A stretch of 64,000 nt of DNA from positions 1 through 64,000 of the forward strand of contig CAYZWT010000020.1 in NCBI GenBank assembly GCA_964482225.1. The letters are read 5' to 3'. The notes beneath the pieces are model-generated. The model ran no database searches. It was not told the DNA's origin and saw only the letters and a program-made list of their open reading frames with translations. Within the stretch, counting starts at the first letter, position 1; each line of letters starts with the position of its first letter. The translations under genes were made by a program, and so were the position numbers. Shown piece by piece: positions 1 to 8,433 of this stretch. The DNA comes from UBA1429 sp964482225. Lineage in GTDB: Bacteria > Chloroflexota > Anaerolineae > UBA1429.

Positions 1-64
<64 letters not shown>

Positions 65-68
65 CGCT

Positions 69-88
69 GGGCGAGGCATGCCTCGCCC
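69..88. repeat. Perfect palindrome around GCATGC (dispersed family)
   Basis: Perfect 20-bp palindrome, GGGCGAGGCA followed by its reverse complement, then a GGCGGGCG-like stretch. The same palindrome followed by the same kind of sequence recurs three times in tandem at 5371-5700, and a variant lies at 1434-1455. Confidence 0.7.
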
Positions 89-130
89 CTACGAGGCGGG
101 CGCGACGGCCCCGGTCAAAGGGCGTTCCTG

Positions 131-159
131 TTTGCGCGGGGCGCGGCGGCGGGTACAAT
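131..159 (+). promoter_or_regulatory. Putative sigma70 promoter of the first glycosyltransferase
   Basis: TTTGCG at 131-136 and TACAAT at 154-159, separated by 17 bp, just upstream of the GTG start at 187. The -10 box is good and the -35 box moderate. Confidence 0.5.
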
Positions 160-186
160 CTCCTTTGCAGAAAGGGGGAAACGCCC

Positions 187-1314
187 GTGCGCGTTGTGAT
201 GCTCTCCAAAGCCCTGGTGGTGGGCGCCTATCAGACCAAGGCTGAGGCCCTGGCCGCCGAGCCGGACATCGAGCTGACGGTGATCGCGCCGCCCTATTGG
301 CGCGAGGGCGCCCAGCGGCTGGCGCTGGAGCGCAGCCACACCCGGGGCTATGAGCTGCTGACAGCGCCCATGCTGTGCAACGGCAGCTACCACCTGCACT
401 GGTACCCCACGCTGGGGCGGCTGCTGCGGCGGCTGCGCCCCGATCTGTGCCACATTGACGAAGAGCCCTACAACCTGGCCACCTATCTGGCGCTGCGGGC
501 GGCCCGGGCCGTGGGGGCGCGGGCCATCTGCTTTGCCTGGCAGAACCTGAACCGCCCCTATCCGCCGCCCTTTCGCTGGTTCGAGCAGGCCGTCTACCGC
601 CGCGCGGATGGCATCCTGGCGGGCAACCACGCCGCCGCCCAGGTACTCCGCGCCAAGGGCTATGGCGGGGCGTTGCAGGTGATCCCCCAGTTCGGCGTGG
701 ACCCCGGCCTGTTCCGGCCCAAGGAGCCGCCGGATACCGTGGAGCCGTCCCTCCGTGGGCGCCCACGGCCCTTGACCATCGGCTATGCGGGCCGCCTGGT
801 GCCGGAAAAGGGGCTGCTGGTGCTGGCCGAGGCGCTGGCGCTGCTGGGCGGCGACTGGCGGCTAGAGCTCTATGGCGACGGCCCGCTGCGGGGCGAGCTG
901 GCGGCGCGCCTGGCGGCCCTGGGGCTGGCGGAACGGGCTACATTTCACGCGCGCATCGCCTCGACGGCCATGCCGGGCGTGCTGGCGGGGCTGGATGCCG
1001 TGGTGCTGCCCTCCCTCACCCGCCCCAACTGGAAAGAGCAGTTTGGGCGCATCCTGATCGAGGCGATGGCCTGCGAGACGACGGTGGTGGGCTCGGATTC
1101 GGGCGAGATCCCCCATGTGATCGGCGAGGCGGGGCTGGTGACGCCGGAGGGCGACGCGGGGGCGCTGGCGGCGGCGCTGGCGCGCCTGCGAGACGAGGCG
1201 GGGCTGGCGCGGCGTCTGGGGCGCGCGGGCCGGGCGCGGGTGTTGGCCCACTATACGCAGCAACAGATCGCCGCCCAGACGGCGGCGTTCTATCGGGAAG
1301 TGATGGGAAGGTAG
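187..1314 (+). CDS. Glycosyltransferase family 4 (GT-B fold)
   Basis: A 375-residue protein of usual length for GT4 enzymes. The C-terminal half has the nucleotide-sugar-binding half of the GT-B fold: GRLVPEKG near residue 200, then EQFGRILIEAMAC with the acidic EX7E-type motif, then GSDSGEIPHVIGEAGL. The N-terminal half begins with a beta strand (RVVMLSKALVVGAY) and is more divergent, as expected for the acceptor-binding half. GTG start is chosen because an AG-rich ribosome site (AAAGGGGGAA) lies just upstream. It probably transfers a sugar from an NDP-sugar onto a cell-surface glycan or lipid carrier; donor and acceptor cannot be told. It stands alone, with hairpins downstream separating it from the iol genes. 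Confidence 0.85.
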   Translation: MRVVMLSKALVVGAYQTKAEALAAEPDIELTVIAPPYWREGAQRLALERSHTRGYELLTAPMLCNGSYHLHWYPTLGRLLRRLRPDLCHIDEEPYNLATYLALRAARAVGARAICFAWQNLNRPYPPPFRWFEQAVYRRADGILAGNHAAAQVLRAKGYGGALQVIPQFGVDPGLFRPKEPPDTVEPSLRGRPRPLTIGYAGRLVPEKGLLVLAEALALLGGDWRLELYGDGPLRGELAARLAALGLAERATFHARIASTAMPGVLAGLDAVVLPSLTRPNWKEQFGRILIEAMACETTVVGSDSGEIPHVIGEAGLVTPEGDAGALAAALARLRDEAGLARRLGRAGRARVLAHYTQQQIAAQTAAFYREVMGR

Positions 1315-1357
1315 AGGGGCGGGCGCGGGGCAGGGTGGCCTGCGTATGCATGCGCCT

Positions 1358-1455
1358 GGGGCAGCCACGGGGGGCTGCCCCTACAGGGCGGGCGGGCAAG
1401 GGCGACGCGCCGAGGCAGAGGCAGGAGGGGCTAGGGGCGCGGCATGCCGCGCCCC
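1358..1455. repeat. Two intergenic hairpins between glycosyltransferase and iol genes
   Basis: First hairpin 1358-1381: GGGGCAGCC and GGCTGCCCC arms around a 6-base loop; it may end transcription of the upstream gene, though no T run follows. Second 1434-1455: perfect palindrome with arm GGGGCGCGGCA, a variant of the GCATGC-centred palindrome family at 69-88 and 5371-5700. Confidence 0.6.
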
Positions 1456-1486
1456 AACGAGGCGGGCCGGCCTACAGGGTGCGCCG

Positions 1487-1522
1487 TTGACGTGGGTTCC
1501 CAGACGGAGTACCATCCGTCTG
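1487..1522 (+). promoter_or_regulatory. iol promoter with overlapping operator-like inverted repeat
   Basis: TTGACG at 1487-1492 and TACCAT at 1510-1515 with 17-bp spacing. A perfect inverted repeat, CAGACGGA-N6-TCCGTCTG, spans 1501-1522 and covers the -10 box. The iolD start is 33 bp downstream. A dimeric regulator bound here would block RNA polymerase; no regulator gene lies next to it in this window. Confidence 0.55.
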
Positions 1523-1554
1523 AAACTGCACGCTCGCATAGCAAGGAGGGCGCC

Positions 1555-3420
1555 ATGTCCACCCGACGATTCACCATGGCCCAGGCCGTGATCGCATTCT
1601 TGCAGAACCAGCATATAGAGCGGGACGGCGTGCAACAGCCGTTCTTTGCCGGTTGCTGGGGCATCTTTGGCCACGGCAATGTGGCGGGCATTGGCCAGGC
1701 GCTGCACCAGTTTGCCGGTTCCTTCCCCTATTACCAGACCCGCAACGAGCAGGCCATGGTGCACACGGCCATCGCCTACGCCAAGCACAAGAATCGCCTG
1801 CAAACCTTTGCCTGCGCCTCGTCCATCGGGCCGGGTGCCACCAACATGGTCACCGGTGCAGCCACCGCCACGGTGAACCGCATCCCCGTGCTGCTGCTGC
1901 CGGGCGACATCTTTGCCGAGCGGCTCCAGGCGCCGGTTTTGCAGCAGCTCGAATCGGAGCACACCCAGGACATCGGCGTCAATGACTGCTTTCGGCCCGT
2001 CTCGCGCTATTGGGATCGCATCTATCGGCCCGAGCAGTTGATCACGGCGCTGCCCGAGGCGATGCGGGTGCTGACCTCGCCCGCCGACACGGGCGCCGTG
2101 ACCCTGGCGCTGCCCCAGGATGTGCAGGCCATGGCCCATGACTATCCGGCGGCGCTGTTCGAGCCAAGGGTGTGGGTGGTGCCGCGCAACCGGCCCGACG
2201 CGGGGCTGCTGGCCAAGGCCGCCGAGTGGATCCGGGCGGCCCGGCGACCGTTGCTGATCGCGGGCGGCGGCGTGCATTATTCCGAGGCCACAGCGCTGCT
2301 GCGCCAATTCGTCGAGGCGACCGGCATCCCCGTGGGCGAGACCCAGGCGGGCAAGGGGGCGCTGCCCTACGACCACCGGGCCAACCTGGGCGCCCTGGGC
2401 TCCAGCGGCGCAGAGGGGGCCAACCTGATGGCCCGCGAGGCGGACTTGGTCATTGGCATCGGCACCCGCTACACCGATTTCACCACCGCCTCCAAGACAG
2501 CCTTCCAGCACCCGAACGTGCGCTATATCAATATCAACGTGGCCGAGTTCGACGCCTACAAGCAGGCGGCGCTGCCCCTGGTGGGGGATGCGCGGGCCAC
2601 GCTGGAGGAGCTGCTGCCCCTGCTGGCGGGCCATCGGGTGGATGCCGAGTATGCGGCGCGGGCCGCCGAGCTGAACCGCGCCTGGGACGCCGAGGTGGAG
2701 CGCATCTATTCCCTGGAGCACGGCCCGCCCATCAGCCAGGGCGAGGTGATCGGCGTGGTCAACAGCCTCTCGCGGCCCCAGGACGTGGTGCTGTGCGCGG
2801 CGGGCAGCCTGCCCGGCGATCTGCACAAGCTCTGGCGCACCCGCGACCCCCGGGGCTATCACCTGGAATACGGCTACTCGACCATGGGCTACGAGATCGC
2901 CGGGGGGCTGGGGGTCAAGCTGGCCGCCCCGGAGCGCGAGGTCTATGTCATGGTGGGCGACGGCTCTTACCTGATGATGAACAGCGAGATCGCGACCATG
3001 GTGCAAGAGCGCATCAAGGTCACCATCGTGCTGCTGGACAACCACGGCTTTGCCAGCATCGGGGCCCTCTCGGATAGCGTGGGTGACGGTGGCTTTGGCA
3101 CCGAGTACCGCTACCGTAACGGGAACCGGGTGCTGGCGGGCAAAGTGCTGCCCATTGACTATGGGGCCAACGCCGCCAGCCTGGGCGCCCACGTGATCCG
3201 CGCCAACACCCGCGCCGAGCTGGCCGACGCCATCGTCGCGGCCCAGGGGATCGAGGGGCGCCCCGTGTGCATCGTGGTCGAGACGGACCGCGAGCAGCGG
3301 GTGGACGGCTATGCGAGCTGGTGGGACGTGCCAGTGGCCGAGGTCTCGACAGAGCCAGAGGTACAGGCCGCCCGCCGCGCCTACGAAGAGGCGCGGCGCC
3401 TCCAGCGCCACAGCCTGTGA
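1555..3420 (+). CDS. iolD: 3D-(3,5/4)-trihydroxycyclohexane-1,2-dione hydrolase IolD
   Basis: ThDP-dependent enzyme of myo-inositol breakdown that opens the trione ring to 5-deoxyglucuronate. The 621-residue length matches IolD. The N-terminal part has the IolD-typical QHIERDG and FFAGCWGIFGHGNV stretch, and RNEQAMVH with the catalytic Glu at about residue 65. The ThDP/Mg motif GDGSY begins near residue 468, with the LLDNHGFASIG strand about 30 residues later. The ATG at 1555 is chosen because AAGGAGG lies 7-10 bases upstream; the frame stays open further upstream but through repeat sequence. It is followed after 8 bp by iolE, so the genes are probably one transcript. Confidence 0.95.
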   Translation: MSTRRFTMAQAVIAFLQNQHIERDGVQQPFFAGCWGIFGHGNVAGIGQALHQFAGSFPYYQTRNEQAMVHTAIAYAKHKNRLQTFACASSIGPGATNMVTGAATATVNRIPVLLLPGDIFAERLQAPVLQQLESEHTQDIGVNDCFRPVSRYWDRIYRPEQLITALPEAMRVLTSPADTGAVTLALPQDVQAMAHDYPAALFEPRVWVVPRNRPDAGLLAKAAEWIRAARRPLLIAGGGVHYSEATALLRQFVEATGIPVGETQAGKGALPYDHRANLGALGSSGAEGANLMAREADLVIGIGTRYTDFTTASKTAFQHPNVRYININVAEFDAYKQAALPLVGDARATLEELLPLLAGHRVDAEYAARAAELNRAWDAEVERIYSLEHGPPISQGEVIGVVNSLSRPQDVVLCAAGSLPGDLHKLWRTRDPRGYHLEYGYSTMGYEIAGGLGVKLAAPEREVYVMVGDGSYLMMNSEIATMVQERIKVTIVLLDNHGFASIGALSDSVGDGGFGTEYRYRNGNRVLAGKVLPIDYGANAASLGAHVIRANTRAELADAIVAAQGIEGRPVCIVVETDREQRVDGYASWWDVPVAEVSTEPEVQAARRAYEEARRLQRHSL

Positions 3421-3428
3421 GGAACGGC

Positions 3429-4334
3429 ATGAACGCCATTCGCGTCGCCAACACGCCCGCCTCCTGGGGGGTGCTCGAGTTCGGCCTGGCCGGGGAGGCG
3501 CCCGGCTATGAGCAGGTGCTGGACGAGATCGCCGGGGCGGGCTATGTGGGCACGGAGCTGGGCGATTGGGGCTTTATGCCCACCGAGCCGGACGCGCTGC
3601 GGGCGGCCCTGGCGTCCCGTGGGCTGGCCCTGGTGGGCGCCTTTGTGCCCGTGGCGCTGGCCCGCCCCGAGGCCCATGCCGAGGGGATTGGGCGCGCCCT
3701 GCGTGTGGCGCGGCTGCTGCGCGCTGCGGAGGGGCCGGAGCCGTATGTGGTGCTGGCCGACGACAATGGCACGGTGGCGGAGCGCACCCAGAACGCAGGC
3801 CGCGTGACCCCCGCAATGGGCCTGAGCGATGCCCATTGGCGCATCTTTGCCCGGGGCGCCGAGACCATTGCCGGGGCCGTGCGCGCCGGGACCGGCCTGC
3901 GCACTGTGTTCCACCACCACTGCGGCGGCTATGTAGAGACCCCCGCCGAGATCGAGCGCCTGATGGCGCTGACCGATCCGGCGCTGCTGGGGCTCTGCCT
4001 GGATACGGGGCACGCCACGTTCGGCGGCGGCGACCCGCTGGCCTTGCTGGGCCGCTATGGCGCGCGCATCTGGCATGTGCACTGGAAGGACTGCCACCCC
4101 GCCATAGCGGCCCAGGCGGCGGCCCAGGGCTGGGATTACTTGCAGGCGGTGCGCCAGGGGGTCTTTTGCGAGCTGGGCCAGGGGAGCGTGGATTTCGCCG
4201 CCGTGGGCGAGGCGCTGCGAGCGACGGGCTATGCGGGCTGGATCGTGGTGGAACAGGATGTGCTGCCCGGCATGGGCGCGCCGCTCGAGAGCGCCCGGCG
4301 CAACCGGGCCTATATGCGAGGGTTGGGGTTGTGA
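3429..4334 (+). CDS. iolE: Inosose dehydratase IolE
   Basis: A TIM-barrel (AP endonuclease 2 / xylose isomerase-like) protein of 301 residues, as usual for IolE, which dehydrates scyllo-inosose to the trione that IolD hydrolyses. It starts with ANTPASWGVLEF, typical of IolE, and has HHHCGGYVET (metal-site region), LCLDTGHATFGGGD and HVHWKDCHP, where the acidic and His metal ligands sit. It lies between iolD (8-bp gap) and iolG (stop and start overlap as GTGA), which supports translational coupling and the assignment. Confidence 0.93.
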   Translation: MNAIRVANTPASWGVLEFGLAGEAPGYEQVLDEIAGAGYVGTELGDWGFMPTEPDALRAALASRGLALVGAFVPVALARPEAHAEGIGRALRVARLLRAAEGPEPYVVLADDNGTVAERTQNAGRVTPAMGLSDAHWRIFARGAETIAGAVRAGTGLRTVFHHHCGGYVETPAEIERLMALTDPALLGLCLDTGHATFGGGDPLALLGRYGARIWHVHWKDCHPAIAAQAAAQGWDYLQAVRQGVFCELGQGSVDFAAVGEALRATGYAGWIVVEQDVLPGMGAPLESARRNRAYMRGLGL

Positions 4335-5362
4335 ACATGGGAGAGCGGCAGGGCGGTACTCTAGGGATCGGGATCATTGGGGCGGGGCGCATGGGGGCGT
4401 TGCGGGCCGAGGCCCTGATGCACCATGTGCCGCAGGCGCGGGTGTTGGCCATCGCCGACGCGAACCCGGCCGCGGCCGAGCAGGTTGCGGCGCGCCTGGG
4501 CATCCCACGGGCCACGGGGGAGGCCGCCGAGCTGCTGGAGGACCCGCAGATCGGGGCGCTGCTGATCTGCTCGCCCACCGATAGCCACGCAAGGTGGATC
4601 CAGGCCGGGGCAGCGGCGGGCAAGCAGCTCTTTGTGGAAAAGCCCATCGCCCTGGACCTGGCTCAGACCGATACCGCCCTGGGGGCCGTGGCCCGCGCCG
4701 GGGTGCGGTTGCAGGTGGGCATGAACCGGCGCTACGATCCCACCTATGCGCGGCTGCGGGAGGCCATCGCCCAGGGCGCCGTGGGCGAGATTCACCTGCT
4801 GCACATCGTCAGCCGCGACCCGGCCCCGCCGCCCATCAGCTATGTGCGCTCTTCGGGCGGCCTATTCCTGGATATGACCATCCACGATCTGGACATGGCC
4901 CGCTTTCTGGTGGGCGCCGAGGTGCGCTCGGTCTATGCCCAGGGCGCGGCGCGCATCTCGCCCGAGATCGGGGCGGCGGGCGATATTGACACGGCCCTGA
5001 CGGCGCTGACCTTCGAGAACGGCGTGCTGGCGACGATAGACAACAGCCGCCAGGCGGTCTATGGCTATGACCAGCGCGCCGAGGTGTTCGGCAGCCGGGG
5101 CGCCCTCTCGACAGAGAACCTCTATCCCAACGAGGTCACCTTTCGGACGGCGGAGCAGATCCGGCGCGATCTGCCGCTGCATTTCTTTCTGGAGCGCTAT
5201 GCCGAGAGCTACCGCCGAGAGATGGGCGCCTTTGTGGAGGCCATGCAGGCGGGCGCGCCGCCCACGCCGGATGGCGCCGACGGGCGCGCTGCGCTCGTCC
5301 TGGGCCTGGCGGCACAGCGCTCCCTCGAGCTGGGGCGCCCGGTGGCGGTAAGCGAGGTGTAG
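4331..5362 (+). CDS. iolG: Inositol 2-dehydrogenase-like oxidoreductase IolG (Gfo/Idh/MocA)
   Basis: NAD-dependent oxidoreductase that oxidises myo-inositol to scyllo-inosose, the first step of the pathway. The N-terminal Rossmann motif GIIGAGRMG is followed by FVEKPIALD with the family EKP lysine. MNRRYDP and TIHDLDMARFL, with the catalytic Asp/His region, are characteristic of inositol dehydrogenases. Two in-frame starts are possible: GTG at 4331, overlapping the iolE stop, or ATG at 4337. I use the first. The length of about 343 residues is normal. A scyllo-inositol-specific paralogue cannot be ruled out, but the iolD-iolE context favours IolG. Confidence 0.9.
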   Translation: MNMGERQGGTLGIGIIGAGRMGALRAEALMHHVPQARVLAIADANPAAAEQVAARLGIPRATGEAAELLEDPQIGALLICSPTDSHARWIQAGAAAGKQLFVEKPIALDLAQTDTALGAVARAGVRLQVGMNRRYDPTYARLREAIAQGAVGEIHLLHIVSRDPAPPPISYVRSSGGLFLDMTIHDLDMARFLVGAEVRSVYAQGAARISPEIGAAGDIDTALTALTFENGVLATIDNSRQAVYGYDQRAEVFGSRGALSTENLYPNEVTFRTAEQIRRDLPLHFFLERYAESYRREMGAFVEAMQAGAPPTPDGADGRAALVLGLAAQRSLELGRPVAVSEV

Positions 5363-5370
5363 GGGACGGC

Positions 5371-5700
5371 GCAGGGGCGAGGCATGCCTCGCCCCAACAG
5401 GGCGGGCGAGACGCTCGGCCTCCAGGCAAGGACGGTCGGGGTCTCGCGGGCGGCGTGGGGCAGCCTGCGCTCTACAGGGTCTCGGAGGGCAGGGGCGAGG
5501 CATGCCTCGCCCCAACAGGGCGGGCGAGACGCCCGCCCTCCACCGGACGCGGACGGGTCGGGGCCTCCCGGGCAGCGTGGGGCAGCCTGCGCTCCACAGG
5601 GTCTCGGAAGCAGGGGCGAGGCATGCCTCGCCCCAACAGGGCGGGCGAGACACCCGGCCTCCAGGCAAGGACGGTCGGGGTCTCGCGGGCGGCGTGGGGC
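5371..5700. repeat. Three-copy tandem repeat, ~118-121 bp unit
   Basis: Units begin at 5371, 5489 and 5610. Each starts with a GCATGC-centred palindrome of the 69-88 type (arm GGGGCGAGGCA), followed by ACAGGGCGGGCGAGAC, which in the middle copy completes the hairpin GGCGGGCG-AGA-CGCCCGCC (5519-5537). The rest of the 406-bp gap between iolG and the next gene holds only the promoter at 5731-5759. Open frames through the repeat encode arginine- and proline-rich peptides and are not genes. Confidence 0.85.
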
Positions 5701-5730
5701 GGGGAAATGGCTTTGACGCCGCGACAGGAC

Positions 5731-5759
5731 TTGGCTCATTGCGGGTCTGCTGCTACAAT
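5731..5759 (+). promoter_or_regulatory. Putative sigma70 promoter, nearly leaderless start
   Basis: TTGGCT at 5731-5736 and TACAAT at 5754-5759 with 17-bp spacing. The expected transcription start (about 5766) is only a few bases before the ATG at 5769, so the mRNA may be leaderless. Confidence 0.55.
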
Positions 5760-5768
5760 CGTGCCGAT

Positions 5769-6953
5769 ATGGATAACGACATCCAATCCACCGAACGGCC
5801 ACGCGCGGCCGCCCAGCGACCCACAGTTGGGCTGAACGCCCATCTGTTGTCGCGTTCCCTCACCTACCGCAACGCGGGGGTGAGCCGGTACATCCACGGC
5901 CTGATGACGCACCTGCCCCTGGTAGATGATTCGCTGGCGTATGTCGCCTATACGGGCGACCCCGATCTGCGTGTGCGCGGCTGGCAGATGCGGGTTTCGC
6001 CCTGGCGCACCGAGCGCCCTCCTGCGCGCATCCTGTGGGAGCAAGCGGCCCAGCCTTGGGCCCTGCGCAGAGACAAGGTGGACCTGGTGCATGCGCCGGT
6101 CTATGTGGGGCCGCTGGCCACATCGCGTCCCCTGGTGGTCACCGTCCACGATCTGAGCTTTTTCCGCTACCCCGAGCTATTCCCCAAGGGCAACCGTCTG
6201 TACCTGCAACGCTTTACGCGACTTTCGGCCCAGCGCGCCGCTCGCCTGATCGCCGATTCGCAGAGCACGCGGCGCGATATGCAAGAGATCCTGGGCCTGA
6301 GCCGCAGCCGCGTGGACGTGATCTATCCGGGCGTCGGCCCCGAGATGCAGCCGGTCGAGGATGCGGGGCGGCTGGCAGCCTTGCGGGCGCGCTATGGCCT
6401 GCCGGAGCGGTTCATCCTATGCATCGCCACGCTAGAGCCGCGCAAGAACATTCTCCTGCTGCTGGAAGCGATGGCGCGGCTGTGCGAGCGGACGGATCTG
6501 CCGCATCGCCTGGTGATCGCCGGGGGCAAGGGCTGGTTCTACGAGACGCTGGATGCCCGCGTGCAGGCCCTGGGCTTGCAGGAGCGGGTGCAGTTCCCCG
6601 GGTTCGTGCCCGATGACGAGCTGCCCCTCTGGTACAGCGCCGCCGAGCTGTTCGTCTATCCTTCGCGCTATGAGGGCTTTGGGCTGCCGCCGCTGGAGGC
6701 CATGGCCTGCGGCGCGCCGGTGATCGTCTCCGACCAGTCGTCGCTGCCGGAGGTGGTGGGGGAGGCCGGGGTGCAGTTGCCGCCCGACGACCCCGACTTG
6801 TGGGCGGAGGCCATAGCCGAGCTGCTGGAAGCGCCCGCTCGGAGGGCTGCGCTGCGCGAAGCGGGCCTGCTGCGCGCCCAAGGGTTGAGCTGGCTGGCCA
6901 CGGCGCGCGCCACGGCCGAGCTCTATCATCAGGTGCTGCATGACGAAGCATAG
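5769..6953 (+). CDS. Glycosyltransferase family 4
   Basis: A 394-residue GT4 enzyme. ATLEPRKNILLLLEAM near residue 220 and YPSRYEGFGLPPLEAMACGAPVI with the EX7E motif define the donor-binding half; the N-terminal acceptor half has HDLSFFRYPELFP. It resembles mannosyltransferases of exopolysaccharide clusters. The ATG at 5769 is chosen because conserved sequence (PTVGLNAHLLSR) begins soon after and the frame upstream runs through repeats. No good ribosome site precedes it, which fits a near-leaderless transcript. It overlaps the next gene by 14 bp, so the two are co-expressed and probably both serve surface polysaccharide assembly. Confidence 0.9.
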   Translation: MDNDIQSTERPRAAAQRPTVGLNAHLLSRSLTYRNAGVSRYIHGLMTHLPLVDDSLAYVAYTGDPDLRVRGWQMRVSPWRTERPPARILWEQAAQPWALRRDKVDLVHAPVYVGPLATSRPLVVTVHDLSFFRYPELFPKGNRLYLQRFTRLSAQRAARLIADSQSTRRDMQEILGLSRSRVDVIYPGVGPEMQPVEDAGRLAALRARYGLPERFILCIATLEPRKNILLLLEAMARLCERTDLPHRLVIAGGKGWFYETLDARVQALGLQERVQFPGFVPDDELPLWYSAAELFVYPSRYEGFGLPPLEAMACGAPVIVSDQSSLPEVVGEAGVQLPPDDPDLWAEAIAELLEAPARRAALREAGLLRAQGLSWLATARATAELYHQVLHDEA

Positions 6954-8382
6954 CTCCCCCACGCTGCGCCCGAACCGGTGGCGCTATCTCAAGCCCGTCG
7001 TGGATCTGCTCTTGTTCGTGCTGGCGTTTCTGCTGGCCTATTGGGTGCGCTATGGGCTGCAATGGTTTCGCGAGGTCGAGCCCGCCTATCTGGTGCCGCT
7101 GCGCGTCTATATCCCCAGCATTGTCATGCAGACCCTGACCCTGCTCCTGGTATACTGGCTCGAAGGCGCCTATCGGGCTGAACGTGGGCGTACCCTGCTG
7201 GATGAACTGTACATTGTGTTTCGCAGCACCCTGGTGGCCATCGCAACGGTGATCGTGATCGTGTTCCTAACCGGGCCATCCTTCTATTCGCGGTTGATCT
7301 TTGGCTATACCGGCGTAGCGGCGCTGGGGCTGCTGGGGGCGGCGCGCTGGGTCGAACGGGCCGTGATCAATGCGCGCCACCGGCGGGGCAAAGGCGTCGA
7401 GCATGTGCTGATCGTGGGCGCGGGCGAGATCGGGCGCTCGGTGATGCGCGCCGTGATGGCGCGCCCCGAGCTGGGCTATCGCATCGTCGGCTTTGTGGAT
7501 GATGACCCCGAGCGCGCCAGCGCCCCCATTGGCCCCTATCCGTCGCTGGGGGCCACCGACGATCTGCCGGAGGTGATCCGCACAACGCCCGTGGACCAGG
7601 TGATTATCACGCTGCCCTGGATGTCCCATCGCAAGATCCTACAGATCGTGCGCAGTTGTCAGGGCAGCCAGGTGCAGGTGCGCATCGTGCCCGACCTGTT
7701 CCAGATCGCCCTCAGCTCGGTGGTGGTGGATAACCTGGATGGCATCCCGCTCTTGGGCGTGCAACAACCGAGCCTGCAGGGCTGGCAACGGCTGTTCAAG
7801 CGCATCAGCGATCTCGTGATGGCCTCGCTGGGGTTGGCGCTGCTCTCACCCCTCTTTCTGATCCTGGCGCTCGCCATCAAACTGGATTCGCCCGGGCCGG
7901 TGATCTTTCGCCAGACGCGCGTGGGCCGGGGGCGACGTCAGTTCACCTGCCTCAAGTTCCGCACCATGTTTTCCGATGCCGAGGCGCGGCTGAGCGAGCT
8001 GCGCAACCGCAACGAGGCCAGCGGCCCGATATTCAAGATTCGCGACGATCCGCGACGCACGCGGGTGGGGCGCTTTTTGCGACGTCTCAGCCTGGATGAG
8101 CTGCCGCAGCTCTGGAACGTGCTCCGGGGCGATATGAGCATCATCGGGCCTCGCCCCCCCATTCCGGCGGAGGTCGAGGCCTACGAGCCCTGGCACTGCC
8201 AGCGCCTGCAGGTGTTGCCGGGGCTGACCGGCCTCTGGCAGGTGAGCGGGCGCAGCGACCTCACCTTTGACGAGATGGTGCTCCTGGATGTCTACTATAT
8301 CGAGAACTGGTCGCCCTTGATGGACCTGCGCATCCTTCTCAAGACGATCCCAACCGTCCTGTTTGGCAGTGGGGCCTACTAG
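6940..8382 (+). CDS. Polyprenyl-phosphate glycosylphosphotransferase (exopolysaccharide initiation)
   Basis: A 480-residue membrane enzyme that transfers a sugar-1-phosphate to undecaprenyl phosphate, the first step of exopolysaccharide repeat-unit synthesis. The N-terminal third has several hydrophobic segments (for example LLLFVLAFLLAYWV). A Rossmann-like CoA-binding-type domain follows (LIVGAGEIGRSVM near residue 155). The C-terminal catalytic domain has KRISDLVMASLG, KLDSPGPVIFRQ, CLKFRTM and SLDELPQLWNVLRGDMSIIGPRPP, all hallmark motifs of WbaP/EpsL-type transferases. It overlaps the preceding glycosyltransferase by 14 bp. The sugar (glucose or galactose) cannot be told. Confidence 0.93.
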   Translation: MTKHSSPTLRPNRWRYLKPVVDLLLFVLAFLLAYWVRYGLQWFREVEPAYLVPLRVYIPSIVMQTLTLLLVYWLEGAYRAERGRTLLDELYIVFRSTLVAIATVIVIVFLTGPSFYSRLIFGYTGVAALGLLGAARWVERAVINARHRRGKGVEHVLIVGAGEIGRSVMRAVMARPELGYRIVGFVDDDPERASAPIGPYPSLGATDDLPEVIRTTPVDQVIITLPWMSHRKILQIVRSCQGSQVQVRIVPDLFQIALSSVVVDNLDGIPLLGVQQPSLQGWQRLFKRISDLVMASLGLALLSPLFLILALAIKLDSPGPVIFRQTRVGRGRRQFTCLKFRTMFSDAEARLSELRNRNEASGPIFKIRDDPRRTRVGRFLRRLSLDELPQLWNVLRGDMSIIGPRPPIPAEVEAYEPWHCQRLQVLPGLTGLWQVSGRSDLTFDEMVLLDVYYIENWSPLMDLRILLKTIPTVLFGSGAY

Positions 8383-8433
8383 CCGCCACCGGCCGTGATT
8401 CCCGGACATCGCCCAGCACCATAGAGTGGAGCC

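Noticed and set aside
1381..3411. Long minus-strand open frame opposite iolD
   Set aside because: Runs antisense through a well-supported ThDP enzyme; composition is typical of codon-bias mirror frames.
5384..5716. Small proteins encoded in the tandem repeat upstream of the glycosyltransferase
   Set aside because: The peptides repeat the translated hairpin and palindrome; the same peptides appear wherever the repeat occurs, in all frames.
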